The notes: a model not told the origin generated them from the sequence alone. Shown: positions 1-11,429, counted from the first letter of the stretch. The stretch: 64,000 bases of DNA from Erodium maritimum (GCA_963921825.1 OY997588.1:128433203-128497202); one strand, 5' to 3'. Numbers and translations: made by a program.

Positions 1-181
1 TTTTTTCGGGGCTGGTTTTGAAAGAAATCATATCTGGCTACTTACTAAAAAGTGCTGTTTTTTTTAAGTCAACAAGTCAACAAATCAATTGCATCTCCTC
101 CATCCATTCTTAAAATGAATGACTTGAATTGGTTCACATGGCTTTTACGTTAAGAGGTAGTTTCTATTTGATTTCTTCTCC
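1..181. mobile_element. Right end of a Mutator-like foldback element (copy 1)
   Basis: The sequence around 40-180 closely matches the right arm of the complete foldback element at 51316-52976 and, inverted, the left arm of the one at 55866-57199. Shared blocks are the stretch containing CAATTGCATCTC, then ATTCTTAAAATGAATGACTT, then GGTTCACATGG and TTTCTATTTGATTTCTTCTC. The rest of the element lies outside the window, so its target-site duplication cannot be checked here. No coding potential is seen. Confidence 0.7.
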
Positions 182-666
182 CATTCCCATTACCATTCAC
201 GATTACTTAAAGCCATATATATATGTAACTCAAATTCAACTACAGAGATAGTATAAAATAGATCTAAATGATGGTATAAAGTTGGATTCCGAGGATCCGT
301 GTGCCTTCCTCTCTCAATATATTTCTTTTCCTCAATAATATCCTTCTGCTTTGTCTTATGCAAGGGTCCAACCATATTTGAAATTTGTGGTTTTGGTTAT
401 CTATTCTTTATATGAGATGAGATCATTGTAAAACAAGTTTTAAAATAATATATCAAAGTCTTATAATCATTGATACACATATAGAATATTGTTGATATAC
501 ATATAAAATGATCATATAAACTACTTGATAATCATTTTGGATCTCTGTCTATTGAAATACTACTTTACAAGTATTGTATCGTGGCTATAATTCTCCTGAT
601 TTGCGTGAGAAGCAAAAAAAAAAAAAGAAGAAGACTATTTTTGTATGTTGGATGGGATGGTCATTT
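182..666. other. Intergenic AT-rich stretch, nothing recognised
   Basis: This AT-rich spacer between the foldback element end and retroposon A has only short chance open frames, with no repeat ends, promoter-like cluster or RNA gene that I can support. Confidence 0.5.
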
Positions 667-680
667 TGTTTTGTCCTATT
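667..680. repeat. Target-site duplication of retroposon A (left)
   Basis: TGTTTTGTCCTATT, repeated exactly at 2377-2390 on the other side of the element. Confidence 0.75.
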
Positions 681-2376
681 TTTTTCGATCAGAAAAAACA
701 TATTATAAAACTCAATCTTTGAGGAGAAGATTGCGGGTGAGAATGATACAAACTAAAGAGCATTCTTTGTCGGAACTTCTATCAACAGACATCTACAACC
801 AGAGGTGAGAACCAAGACAACCAGACACCCAACAAGGGGATATGAAAAACAACACCAGTACTACAGAGCCACAACAGAGAACTAAAAAAACAGCAAGGGT
901 CTACAACACAGATTCACCAAACATGAAGCACTTAAGAAAAAAAGGCCTTTAGAACCTGAATTTCACAAACTTGAAGCACATAAAAAACGGTAGCATCAAC
1001 CAAGGGCACCTGAACTCTTACCTGAGCTGGAGTTACAGCAACTCCTAGCTCATGCCGGTGGCCATCACCGCTTGCAGCAGAGACATTCCGGCAGAAATTT
1101 ATCGAAACCCACTAATCCTATGAACTTGGACGATAGACTTCAAGGTGCTGGGAAGCCCAGAGAACCCGCCAACGGCCATCACCAGATACTGCCGGGACCG
1201 AGCCACACAAGGTGGTCGGGAACTCTTAGAAGTCGAATCGAGAAAGTAAAAGAATATGGATGGGAGAAGACACCGAACAGATGAAGGGAAAAGGTGTAAA
1301 ACATACCTCGACCTTCTTCGGAGAAAGGCCCAAAATAAACTCCCCAGGAGCCGAAGAAATGCGAAGGAAGAAGAACGGGCGGAACCACCGAGATGTAAGC
1401 ACCAAACTCCAACGACGAGATCGTACCAGAACCACGTCGATCCTGATCCAGGAAGTGCGTGCCACACCTGATGCCAGTAAAACTCGCTGGAATCTGAAGA
1501 GCGGAAGCTTGAACCACAGTGAAGCCGAAGGAACACCACCACAAAAGCGAGAACGGGTCAGATCTACGAATATCCTCACCTAGGGAGTTGCGGAAGATCT
1601 ACCTACAGCCAGATCTGATACAACCCGCCCCCGTCACACACCGCCGGAGAGGCCATAACAGCCTGCCCAGCCAACTCGGCCTGAGCAGGCCAACAGACCA
1701 GCCTAAGCCCATAAACCAGGCCCAACCATAAGCTCCGGTCCAATAGTACCAGGCCCAACCCGACCCGCAGGTTTGAACCCTTCCCGGTCAAAACCAAGCA
1801 AACCCAGCCGCCTCTGTCACGAGACGTTCATTGCCAAGCAACTCCCGGACGCACGAGGAAGATGGGGAGCACGAGTCCCGAGGCAACAACGATCCACGCC
1901 GGAAGGAGAGGAAACGCTTCCCACAAACTGCTCTGAGACAAGAACGCTGGCTATAGTCTTGAACGCCACACGAAAGCTCCGGTCTTCGGTCGGAAACAGG
2001 GGAAAATAAAGGGGAGAAGAAGAAGGGGAAACAGAGCTCGGTGAACACTGCAAGCTTCCGACCCAGAGGTCCGGGACGAACGCGCCCTATAGGTGTCACA
2101 AAGACCTCTCACTAACCAGAACTGGAGGAGGAGCCGACCGAGACAAAGTACTCTGTCGAAAGCGACAGGTCCGGGAATAAAAAAGGCAATAGGTAGGAAG
2201 AAGGAAGAAGGGAAGAACGGGAAGAAAGGAGAGGAGCCTCCGCCGACAACAACCGCAGCCGTAGCTGTGGCCGTCACCGATGGGGGAAGGTGAGGTGCGG
2301 CGCTGAAGAGGGCTAGGGTTTCCAAGTTCAGAGAGAGTTTCGTTGTCGAAACGTGTCGAAGACCAAATGAATGAGA
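681..2376 (-). mobile_element. Non-coding retroposon, family R, copy A
   Basis: The element is flanked by a 14-bp direct repeat TGTTTTGTCCTATT (667-680 and 2377-2390) and has an A-tail, seen as T's at 681-685, on the minus strand. Both are hallmarks of target-primed reverse transcription. Its 5' part on the minus strand has AAACCCTAGCC-like sequence followed by a GACGGCC...GTTGTTG GC-rich block, as in copies B (18718-20783) and C (32406-33990). It ends in TTTTTTCTGATCGAAAAA. The GC-rich middle has several overlapping open frames in different phases, none matching a known family, so I treat it as non-coding. It lies about 260 bp beyond the stop codon of the IPT gene. It could be a SINE-like parasite of a LINE or a retroposed non-coding transcript. 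Confidence 0.7.
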
Positions 2377-2390
2377 TGTTTTGTCCTATT
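2377..2390. repeat. Target-site duplication of retroposon A (right)
   Basis: Exact copy of 667-680. It fixes the 5' end of the minus-strand element at 2376. Confidence 0.75.
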
Positions 2391-2638
2391 GAAACTCAAT
2401 TAATAAAGGATTTCACCATCCAATCTCCAAAACACGAAATTGGCATTGATACTCCATATCAATGCTTTCTTCTTCTTCTTTGATTCTAGTGTATGAATAT
2501 ATGATATGAACATTACAAAAGAAAACAATTTGGAAGCGACCTTATGCACAAAATTGGTCGCATCGCACATAAATTAAGAGAAGCCCAAAACAATAATCAA
2601 ACAAAGAGAATTTAATGGAATGGAATGGAAATGAGAGG

Positions 2639-3625
2639 CTAGTCGTCCAGAAAACGTTTCACAATCTTGGCGCTTGGTTCCAAGACCTGAGCACCCCAGA
2701 TTTCCGAGCACCTCTTTTTCGATCCCGCCGCCCGGAATGCCTCCGTGGCGTCTACTCGTTGTAGGTCCCACCCGCCACTCCTGAGCCGTTGAATCTTTCC
2801 CAACTGCCTCTTCACCAGCTGACACGTGTTATCCTTTATCTCCCTCACTGCGTCCTCGTATGCTCTCACCCGCACCGGATCCGCATTGCTCCCGCTGCCC
2901 GGTGGGTATTTCCGGAAATATTTATTAAATTCGGGAACGCCGATCGCTTTCCTCACTCCGCTACGAGCCGCCGAGTCGTCCACGTCAGGGTCATAGAACT
3001 CGGCGAGCTCCTCGAACATGCCCGAGTCGAGCATGTCGTCGACCCGCTTGGACAGGTAGTCGGAGAGAACGGCGAAGGAGACGTCGACCCAGATGAAACA
3101 GCAGCTGTACCTGAGGTCGACGGAAAGCGGGCCGGAGCCGTGGAAGACGTCGGCGGAGGGGTCGAAGCGGTCAACGAGGAGTGCATGGATGAAGGAGTTG
3201 GAGCCGCCGACGACGAGGGGCAGGTTGCGCCTGGCGGCGATGGAGGAGACGGTGCGGGCGGCCAGGGAGCGGAATTCGGCGGGGGTGAGGTCGCCGTGGA
3301 TGGGGTCGAAGTCGCCGAGGAGGTGGTGGGGGACGGAGCGGCGGTGGCGGAGGGGGATCTTGTTGGTGGTGATGTCGAGGCCTCGGTAGACCTGAATCTT
3401 GTCGGAGTTGATGATCTCGGAAGGGAAGAGCGCGGCGAGGTCGATGGAGAGGCTGGATTTGCCAGTGCCGGTGGCGCCCATGATGACGACGACCTTGTCT
3501 TTGCGGCGGTGGTGGCCAAGGGAGGCCATGTCGTTCCTGGGTCGACAGCTCATGGGTCTAATAGGGGATAGACAAGGCCAGAAACAGTAATTGGTGGAGG
3601 AGATTGGAGAACAAGACAATCTCAT
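2639..3625 (-). CDS. IPT: Adenylate isopentenyltransferase (cytokinin synthase), IPT1-like
   Basis: The 328-residue product transfers the isopentenyl group of DMAPP to ATP/ADP, the first committed step of isoprenoid cytokinin synthesis. Visible landmarks are a basic, Ser/Pro-containing N-terminus of about 40 residues that could be a plastid transit peptide, the P-loop GATGTGKS at residues 50-57, the IPT signature SEIINSDKIQVYRGLDITT at about 69-87, VPHHLLG, GGSNSF, CCFIWVDVS, RKAIGVPEF, and the C-terminal WDLQRVDAT and VLEPSAKIVKRFL blocks. The length is normal for plant ATP/ADP-type enzymes, and one exon is usual for this family. The VLEPS...KIVKR ending and DLTPAEFRS block look closer to the IPT1 clade than to IPT3/5/7, but that subclade call is by eye. 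The first in-frame ATG was chosen; a Met at residue 25 is an alternative start. No frameshift or missing catalytic residue is seen. Retroposon A lies downstream and an ORF1-only element upstream. Confidence 0.93.
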   Translation of the reverse strand: MRLSCSPISSTNYCFWPCLSPIRPMSCRPRNDMASLGHHRRKDKVVVIMGATGTGKSSLSIDLAALFPSEIINSDKIQVYRGLDITTNKIPLRHRRSVPHHLLGDFDPIHGDLTPAEFRSLAARTVSSIAARRNLPLVVGGSNSFIHALLVDRFDPSADVFHGSGPLSVDLRYSCCFIWVDVSFAVLSDYLSKRVDDMLDSGMFEELAEFYDPDVDDSAARSGVRKAIGVPEFNKYFRKYPPGSGSNADPVRVRAYEDAVREIKDNTCQLVKRQLGKIQRLRSGGWDLQRVDATEAFRAAGSKKRCSEIWGAQVLEPSAKIVKRFLDD

Positions 3626-4010
3626 AGAGAAGGAGTTTGGGGAGTGTCAATGCTGATCGGAGAGTGAGCTGTACAGAATTGGAGGGAACGAATTGATAAC
3701 CAGAGCTCTAAATAGGACGAAGACGACGCGTCTGATGTATTTGGCTGACTAATTTAAATACGAAACTGGAAATGGTGCATCTATATATGGTTAAGAAAAC
3801 TGAGATAGGCTGAAGAGTAAGATATATATACAGGAATTAATAAGTCATTCATTGATCAACTTCTCTTCAATGTGGCCTTGTGTTAGATCAGCTTTGAGAT
3901 TATGTATTGCTTCACGGCTGGGTCAGAGATACAACTGCTGCTCTAATCTATTTTATTTCTCTTCTCCTGCTTAGGTATGAACACATTACCCTTTCACATT
4001 CTCTTAATTC
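3626..4010 (-). promoter_or_regulatory. IPT upstream region with candidate TATA box
   Basis: This is the 385-bp upstream interval of IPT before the next transposon. Reading the minus strand, a TATA-like TATTTAAATT lies at 3751-3760, about 125 bp before the start codon, leaving a CT-rich leader such as CTCACTCTCCGATC. The assignment rests on motif and spacing only. Confidence 0.35.
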
Positions 4011-4020
4011 TTGTTTTGAA

Positions 4021-5803
4021 AGTATTTTTTTTAACGAAAAGTGTAATATTATAACTTGTTAAGAATGATTACATCGAAGTTCTTCGAAGAACATGCTTAT
4101 CGACCACGAAAGGCTAGTATGAATGAGCAATGGTTCACTAAACCTTTTAGTCACAGACGGTATTTTGACGCCCCATGGCCAAAAGCAGAACACGAGGAGG
4201 GGAATGGGATACCTGAGATCCTGAGGGACCTCAATAGTGATGATGGTGGGAGGCAAAGCATCGTCTAGGGACTCCTCCCAAGGTCAGTCCCCGATGCTCA
4301 GGTAGTGTATCATTCCTCCAAGCGGAGCATCTTCCCCGCCTATGACCTGGTACCCCAGAAAAATGCAGGCGCCTCCCTCTCTAGTACTCCAACAACTACG
4401 CTACCATGGACCATGGGTACTGGAGCTTCAACAGGTCGCACTCCGGGGTGGGCGCGTCCTCCACCTCCAAACCCACCACGCTCAGGTGGCAGAAGGGAAG
4501 CAATCGAATCAGTAGAGAGCTGATCCCCACCCACCCCCGCCGGATGTTCCCATGTACAAAAGTCAGGGCTTGCGGGTAGGACCACCCAGGGGGGCCTGTC
4601 GCGGGAAACTGGCTGGCATCCCAGGTGGGAACTTGGGGACCCGGGTTAGGTATCGGGTCCATTGTTACACCGGTCCCCCTTCCTCGAGATAACTGAGCCT
4701 TAGGTATCGTGTCCATTGTTACTAGGATTAGGGCAACTGACTCCAACGCAGCGCCATCTCCGTCGTACTCCCAAAGGACTGCAGCTGAACTACCAACCGT
4801 CTGACGCGGGGGCAAGGCCCTCTCGCTTGATTGTACCGCAACACACCTCTCTGATAGGCTGGGATGTGAGTCTAAGGATACCGTGGTGAGGGCGATGTCC
4901 GGACTTCCCTCCGTACAATGGTCTTTATGCGATCCAGTACCTCCCTCCTCGAGTCAAGAGACGGAGGGCCACCGACCCTAGGAGCATGACCGTGGGCGAC
5001 CCCGTTGTAGGGTATCCAAACCCTACTCCGCCTCCGTGCCCAGCCACGACAAACAAACATGGAAGAATCTTCCACCGTGCTGCTCCGCACCTCGTAGCGA
5101 TCACAAACCATGCGCTGAAATCGGGTCCTTACTATCGTGACCGAGGAGAATGCCAAGCTCACTGTCACGTCCTGGACCATCCCCGCCCCCATGAAACGAG
5201 GGGGTACGAACCTCGGAGGCGCATCCCCATACCATGCACCATCCACCCCAACCACCAAAGCAAGGTCGTGGTGAGCCCAGGAGACGGTCTAAGGTTCGAC
5301 CGAAGAAGGGTCGCTTCTTCTCGTGGGCCGGAAAGCACCATAGACCCATGCACCAGTTCATCCCGATGCAGGTCTTTGAGCAGACGAGAAGGAGACCGTC
5401 CTCGCGGACCAGAACACCCAGCCGACATCGACGAGGAGGAATCTCGGGATCCCATAGCGATAGGACTAGAAGTCGGCGAGACCGCAGGAGGGAAGGTGAG
5501 GGAAAGGGAAGACGGAGGTGGGGGTATGGCCAGCGAATCCCATCGGTATATATCCCCCACACCAGATGTGGTCTGCGAGGGTTGCAACCGGATGGGACAG
5601 AGGAGCACGGGGACTACAATACCGAGAGCATCTGTAGGCGGCTCAGCAGCAACGACGGTAGGGAAAAGCTCTATAACGGCTAGGCGGGAGCTAGGGTTAG
5701 GGCTAGAATCTCAAGGAGCGAGAGAGAAAAATATTACTTTATCCCAAGGTGGTTTTAATTTAAGGGTTTGGGAAACATATATTCCAAATGATTTTATTTT
5801 GTT
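4021..5803 (-). mobile_element. ORF1-only LINE-like retroelement, family Z, copy 1 (decayed)
   Basis: On the minus strand this ends in CGTTAAAAAAAA (T run at about 4025-4032) next to TTGTTTTGAA (4011-4020), repeated at 5804-5813, giving a short, probably decayed target-site duplication. The 3' third (4190-4300) clearly matches the 3' third of the element at 53521-55785, for example in GAGGGACCTCAA and CTCCCAAGGTCAGTCCC. Broken open frames of 120-150 codons cover 4396-5562 in different phases and encode Pro/Ser/Arg-rich protein; no zinc knuckle or reverse transcriptase can be read. By relation to 53521-55785 and 59474-61460 I infer a degenerate ORF1 (DUF4283-type) element without ORF2. The 5' boundary is the least certain part. 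Confidence 0.55.
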
Positions 5804-5949
5804 TTGTTTTGAAGGTTAATACTCGTATTGTTGACATTCATACTTGATCAATTATCTGAATTGATGTATCAATTTTTTTGGACTATAAACGAGATATAAT
5901 AAGGACACGATGGAATGGTTCAGGGATAAGACCTTATTGTCATTCCTAA

Positions 5950-6136
5950 ATAGGGGAGGAACAGGCCGTCCTAACAAGCCAATGAGCTGTTTTGTTCGCA
6001 ATTCGCTTAACGAATTTGAGTTCCACGTCCTCGAGTTTTGAAAGAAGGGAAATACAATCGGTAGCGACTATCCCTAAAAAAAGAAGATGATCTTCTCCAC
6101 TTGGTGATCATATCAACTACAACCTTGCAATCACTT
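5950..6136 (-). pseudogene. LINE D1 fragment: C-terminal half of an RNase H domain
   Basis: Reading the minus strand from 6136, the first codons give SDCKVVVDMIT, a typical conserved block of the plant LINE RNase H (RVT_3) domain. A frame-shifted continuation resembles the region before the domain's end (ELRTKQLIGL...RPVPP). The N-terminal half of the same domain is at 10760-10994 on the same strand. The two halves are separated by LINE D2 and its nested solo LTR, so this is the displaced tail of one older LINE. Confidence 0.6.
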
Positions 6137-7339
6137 GTTTTATCAGCAAAAATAACGGTTTTATTAATAAACGCCGAAGCGAAGAGAGGGAGACCCATAC
6201 AAAATCAGACCAAAGTCTGAGGTAAAATTCAAAAAGGCAAAAGAAGGGTGTAAGGTTGCTAACAGGCCCGGGGAGTAGATAGACCGAGAATGAATTTTCT
6301 TGGAGAGTGCTTCCAAAGATTGACGTGTTTCGCTGATATGGATGCTTGGGATAAAGACAGTAGGGAAAAGCTCAATAATTGAACTCACAAGAGAATTGAT
6401 TCGGCAGGCTCCACAGAATTGGAGAAAACCGACTCATTCTTGGTGAGCCATAGCAACCAGATTCATAGAAACAAGGTCCTTGACTTGTGTAGCTTGAGGG
6501 ATTTGATAGGGCAGAGACCAGGCCATAGATTGATCAGTTCAGAGTTGGAGGCGGGAATTCATCCTCTTACATTCCACCATCTGAAGACGAGGTACCAAAA
6601 ATGTGAGGAGCGGTGGCAAAGGAGGAGTACATGGTTGTTGTCCTCGAAGGTTCTTGGGCAGAGGTTGCACATAGCGGCGGCCAGGGGGATGGGGACTCCT
6701 CTCGATTCTAAAAAGGACTTAATAGGGATAGCTTCGAGGGCGACCAACCAACCAAAAAGTGTGATCTTCAAAGGAAGTTTGGATTTCCACGGATATGACT
6801 CCCACTCCAACTTGAGGGTGGAGATGCTTGACCTGATTGCATCGTAGCATTCTTTCACAGAGAAAGATTTGGAATTGTATTTCCAAAGAATCTGATCTTG
6901 AGAGCTTGAAGGGCAAAAACCAGACAAGTGAGTAAGAAAGATACTGAAAAGCTCGGATTCAAAAACCATATGGGATCTCTGGAAGATCGGGCGCCAGCCA
7001 TCTTCGAACCAATTATCAGAGACCATGGCTTCTTTTTTCTGCGCAATTAAGAAAGGGCAGGGGTAGAGGGCTTGAAGAGTTCTGTCCCAGTCCAACAGTA
7101 TTTCCAAAAGCGAATCCTGGAGCCCGAGCCTAAATTCCAACACAAACTATACGACCCGAAGAGGCTCGCGATCCTGGAGTCTTGGAAGAGGCTAAGGATA
7201 TTGGCCATGTTGGTCGAGCATCTAGAGGCAGGCACGCTGGAGAGATCTCATGCATGATCAGACAAATCGTGAAGAGCGTAGAGGATTTGCTTCCAAAGCG
7301 AGTCCTCTTCGGAAGCGAACCTCCAGATCCATTTGGAGA
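6137..7339 (-). mobile_element. LINE D2, 3' part: zinc-binding RT domain and 3' tail
   Basis: On the minus strand an open frame at 7143-6559 encodes the reverse-transcriptase zinc-binding (zf-RVT) domain, with WKYNSKSFSVKECYDAI, WKSKLPLKITLFGWLV and the Cys/His cluster CNLCPRTFEDNNHVLLLC. A non-coding 3' region follows, ending TTTATTAATAAAACCG and TTATTTTTGCTGATAAAAC at 6137-6165. No RNase H follows the zinc-binding domain, so this LINE type ends there. The upstream part of the same element continues at 10339-10760 beyond the solo LTR. It is 5'-truncated and carries stops and frameshifts. I could not find a convincing target-site duplication. Confidence 0.7.
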
Positions 7340-7344
7340 GGAAA
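7340..7344. repeat. Target-site duplication GGAAA of the solo LTR (left)
   Basis: Matches 10334-10338 exactly. Removing the LTR and one copy rejoins LINE D2. Confidence 0.8.
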
Positions 7345-10333
7345 TGTCACGCCCCAAATCCGGTTTTGACCGGACTCAAGACGTGAATTAAGACGATAAC
7401 AATTTAGAACAAAAATAAAGCCGAAACAGTCTCAATTAACAATTTTAAACGTCGAAATTTAACCACGAGTCAACTGCTCGGTAAAACAACCAGTAAAAAG
7501 GTTTAATAACAGGGAATAGTACATCGCTAGACACTAGCTAACCCTCGCCAGCTCCCAAGCTCCGAGAATCCTGCTAGTACAGATCCCGCTCATAACCTGA
7601 AACACAACAAAGTTAGGGGGTGAGCTTACGCTCAGTAGGAAAAGTAGTTAAGGTTCTGAACCACAGTTCATCACCACGGGTAACCGTCCAATTAAGGCAT
7701 ACTAGTAAAGCACAATTATTGAAAGTCAATTAACCAATTACTCCAAGACAATGCGTGACCTTCACCCAGGCACAACCCGTAAAACAACTCCCAATGAACC
7801 GAACCCACCACTTTCGCAAATAGTTCTTGACACTCATCACCTAGCAATTCTAAACGAACAACGGCCACAACTATCTTACAACTGATCACACGTGCGAAAT
7901 CGCACGACAACACAAAATCAGGTATAACAGCACCTCGACTCACCAAACACTCTCACAAGACCATAGTCACCCTTAACCCAATGCACAAGCTAGACAGTAC
8001 GCACGACACACACAACAGACAACGCACATAGCCAAACAATACGCATAGCTCACACAGCAGACCCACCCTAAATGTAGTATAATCATTTCCAACGTCTACG
8101 GCTATCACAACCTGTTCCATTTATGTCGTACCGGAACACGAAGCCTCGGTCCCGACACTCAGTTACCGAACATTTCACAAAGTCATAAACATACTTAGAA
8201 ATACGCACAAAGCTAACCAACAGGTATAAAGCACACAGCGAGACACACACACAGATAACGTACACTAGTCCCAACGTCATTGAATGCACTAAGCCATTTG
8301 CACTGAGCCTCTTATATCGTACTGGACCACACAGCATCAGTCCCGATATCTTCCTATCACTGAGACTGAGGGTAACATCCTCGACCAGAAAGCCCTCAGT
8401 CCGATGTCTTCCCGTCACACAGACTCGGGGCAATACTCAACATACGTATTGGACCGGCACATACTTCGGTCGTACGCCTTCCCATAACAGAGACTCAGGT
8501 ATCAATCACGCCATCCTTGGCCTCGATACACTACACCAGAACTGTCCCTCGGTTAAGTATCTCTCCGGTTACACCTTCTCTTGGAACACACAACAAGGAT
8601 ATAACAATCCGGACAAAGTCAAAGCTGGTCCCGGTATATCAACCATACCGTCTCAACATAGCACACATACGGTCTATCACTCACCCGGCCATATCACAAC
8701 CAAGAGTTCACGTTTTATCATACACGACACACTTGCCCACACACAGTCACAACATGCAACACCGAGTATAATCTTATTTCGACTCTCACACAGCGGTTAT
8801 AGCACACATCATGCAATCCTAGGGCTCGACATGACCCATCTACCAGCACGACAATTTCCCAAATATTTAAAGCAGGTAATCTAGTGAATCACATCCTACA
8901 TGTTACTAAGACTCGTCTGGTATTTAATAATTGAAAGCGAGTATTTTTTCGGTATTTACAAAGACTCTTGGAACCAACAACTACGTCTCCTAGCTGCTGA
9001 CGTCCTGGTCTAACTCCGGTCTTCTCGGGCGAAGTCCAAGACTGATTTTAACAGGTAAAACTTACAATCAATTCCGGTACAGTCCAAATTAAAATCAACA
9101 AGTTGTCTTTTAAACTCGAGCGGGCTAAAACCGGGTTTATACGACGAATCGGGTTTGAGTACTCGAGCCTTGAGCACAGAACCCGGTGCACGTTTCCCGA
9201 GATATGGTTCCTAATGTACAGATCCCGAGGCACGGGTTTCGAGGATGAATATTGAGGCACGGGTTTTGGGACACGATTTTCAAGGCATGTGTTTCGAGTC
9301 ACGAAACCCGAGGCATCTGATTCAGCGTTCCACTTTTTTTCCTATTCTAAGTCCGATTTTATTCGTCCAGTTCCCCAACGTTCAACAGGATCGTTCAACC
9401 GTTTTAAATCCAATCTGATTTTAAACCCGTAATTTATAACTGATTAGGTTTTAAAAGTCTTTTCTTTTTAATTTCTTTTCTTTAATTAATTTCCAAGACG
9501 TCCAGATCCAAAAAGATTTCTGTTTCAACACTGTCCAGATCCGAGATCGCTCGGGAAACGAATACAAAGAGAAGAAGAAAAGCTCGGATTTGAGTCCGGC
9601 CGGCCACTGAAAAAGACACAGCCGGCGACCAAAACCTCACGGGTCTGGTTTCTCACTGTGGGGGAAAAGACGACGGCGGGGAGGGTCGAGGTTGCAGCCG
9701 TGAGAGTGGCGGAGCACGACGACTCTCATTCTCGCCTCAGATCCGGACGGCGCGGCGGTTCTCGTCCCAGATCTGGCGAGCGCGCCGGCGAGTCGTCTCT
9801 GCTCTGGCCGTGCACGGCGACGCCCTGGTGAAGAAAACGCGACGGAGAAGAAGCAAAAGAAGAAGGGTGAGAGAGCGATGGATCTCGGAGGCGAGGACAA
9901 CGGCGGCGGTGGCTAGGTCTGGACGGAGAGGATGAGAGGGTCGGGAGAAGAGGGAGAGAGGGCGGCCGAGTTCTGTGATGAGAGAGAGAGTGAGAGAGAA
10001 GAAGAAGAGAACGGGAACGAGGGGGGCTGCGCGAGTGAGACGCTGAAACCCTAAAAAAACGCTTATAAGCGTGGGTCTGGGCTTGGGCCTCTGGCGAAAC
10101 GGGCCGCTGACGATGAATGGGCCGCACGGCCCAAAGCTGAGGAGGAGGACGAGTCGGGGCGGGTCTGGCTCGGGCCGAATCTGCTGGTTGGGTTTGGTCT
10201 GACCCGGTCCAACCCATTTACCTCTTTTTTTTAAACGCACTCGATCTAAAAATTTGATCCGCTTTCCAAGCACGACACTTTAAGTCGATAAAATTCTCAA
10301 ACGTAACCCTTTTTAACCGGAGCGGTCTTTACA
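7345..10333 (+). mobile_element. Solo LTR of a long-LTR retrotransposon
   Basis: It begins TGTCACGCCCCAAATCC, ends CGGTCTTTACA, and is flanked by the exact 5-bp repeat GGAAA (7340-7344 and 10334-10338). The 2989 bp carry no gag, protease, integrase or reverse-transcriptase frame and no internal second LTR, so this is one LTR left after recombination. The same family recurs inverted at 38882-40892; they share the start and, for example, GGTGAGCTTACGCTCAGTAGG (7620-7640), seen there as GGTGAGCTTTCGCTTAGTAGG in the other orientation. A GC-rich block at about 9600-10210 with a TATAAG motif (10063-10068) could be its transcription start region. The long minus-strand open frames at 9637-10273 are Arg/Pro/Ser-rich with no family resemblance. 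Confidence 0.85.
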
Positions 10334-10338
10334 GGAAA

Positions 10339-10760
10339 GCCTTGTTGAAATCAGCCAAGCACATGATTGCTAGACCTCTAGAAAGCTTGCGATGCTGAAC
10401 CTTTGACCAGCTCGATTTGCATAAAGGGCGATGGTTGGGTTTGGCACCCCTAAGGAAGGCTCTTTCAATGGCTTCAAGGTTTTTTGGTGACTTTTGCGGG
10501 GGCCTTGAACAGAGACATTTGGAAAATAGGTATGGAGCTTAAGGTTGACCTGATTAAGGCACTGCCACCCAGGGAGAGGAGCTTCGCCCGTCAAAGTTCG
10601 GTAGCTTGTTGGAACTTGGCCATTATTGGCTGCCAAGTAAAGTAGAGTCGGGGATTTGCTCCAAGACAGAAACCGAGGTACTTGAAGGGCAAGGGGCATG
10701 TTGCATAGTCTAGTTGAGATGCCAATTCAGATGCTTCTACATGGGATCCATTGAGCAAGG
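10339..10760 (-). mobile_element. LINE D2, 5' part: end of the RT domain and linker
   Basis: On the minus strand this reads LPFKYLGFCLGANPR, ATWQPI-like TWQPIMAKFQ and LSRGLAIMCLADFNKAFL, with stops between. That is the region just after the YADD motif and the thumb/linker of plant L1-type reverse transcriptases. It continues across the solo LTR into the zinc-binding domain at 7143. Its truncated 5' end lies at about 10700-10760, inside the RNase H coding sequence of LINE D1. Confidence 0.65.
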
Positions 10761-11160
10761 TGAGATGGGATTCTGAGGGCCATAAGAAGAACTAGAATGA
10801 GCCCGGACTAGCTGGCATGTAGCATCCCTACAAACCCAGCTTGTTCCTACAAAACCAGAAGTAGCAAAAAAGGCGCCATCTATTTTAATGGCCACCGATC
10901 CCTGTGGGGAGCAGGACCACATGATAGATACATCCTGAGCATTTTCGGTTTCCTGAGGAGGGCCCTTTCTGCACCGAGCTTGGCCTTCACCCACTCCGCA
11001 TCAAGTAGATATGCTATGTGTTTGATGGTCGTGGCTAGGGTGGTTACGTTTTCCACACCTTCTTGTATTAGCCTTCCAGATCTCCCACAAGAAGCATCAT
11101 ACCTCCACTCTTCTGGATGGAAGGTTTAGCGCCAAGATGTTCCTTAACCACTCGATTCAG
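10760..11160 (-). pseudogene. LINE D1 fragment: zinc-binding tail and N-terminal half of RNase H
   Basis: On the minus strand, after a segment resembling the zinc-binding/linker region (about 11160-11050), comes the start of an RNase H (RVT_3) domain at 10994-10760: AIKIDGAFFATSGFVGTSW, then VCRDATCQL and SSSSYGPQNP. The first catalytic Asp (KIDGA) is present. The domain breaks off where LINE D2 was inserted and resumes at 6136-5950. The order zinc-binding then RNase H is normal for this LINE class. Confidence 0.6.
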
Positions 11161-11412
11161 TAAAAACATAATTAATTATCTAGTCAGCATCCACTCAACA
11201 CTTATATAAACTCTTATTCCATACATGATCCCCACAATATGATGCTCTTTTAAAATAAGGGGTTCGCACCACAATTCATCCTAGTCAGTATATGATTGTG
11301 AACCCTAAATCAAATGATGTACATGCTCCAAAGATAGGTTTATCCACACCCCCCCCCCCCCAATACATTTAAACTGACAACATTGATTAAGTTGATGAGG
11401 GAATTAAAGTCT
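11161..11412. other. Short spacer, nothing recognised
   Basis: AT-rich spacer with a 14-15 base C run near 11347-11361. No gene or element end is seen. Confidence 0.4.
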
Positions 11413-11429
11413 CCCAATTCCCAACTTTT

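Noticed and set aside
1099..2325. Several overlapping 80-147-codon open frames on both strands
   Set aside because: They lie in GC-rich retroposon A in all phases, have biased Arg/Ser/Pro composition and no family match. They are composition shadows.
2789..3571. 260-codon plus-strand open frame with Val/Glu/Gly-rich product
   Set aside because: It is antisense to the IPT gene, whose minus-strand frame has clear family motifs.
9637..10273. Long minus-strand open frames rich in Arg, Ser and Pro inside the solo LTR
   Set aside because: No domain is recognisable, several phases are open at once, and the region is part of an LTR.
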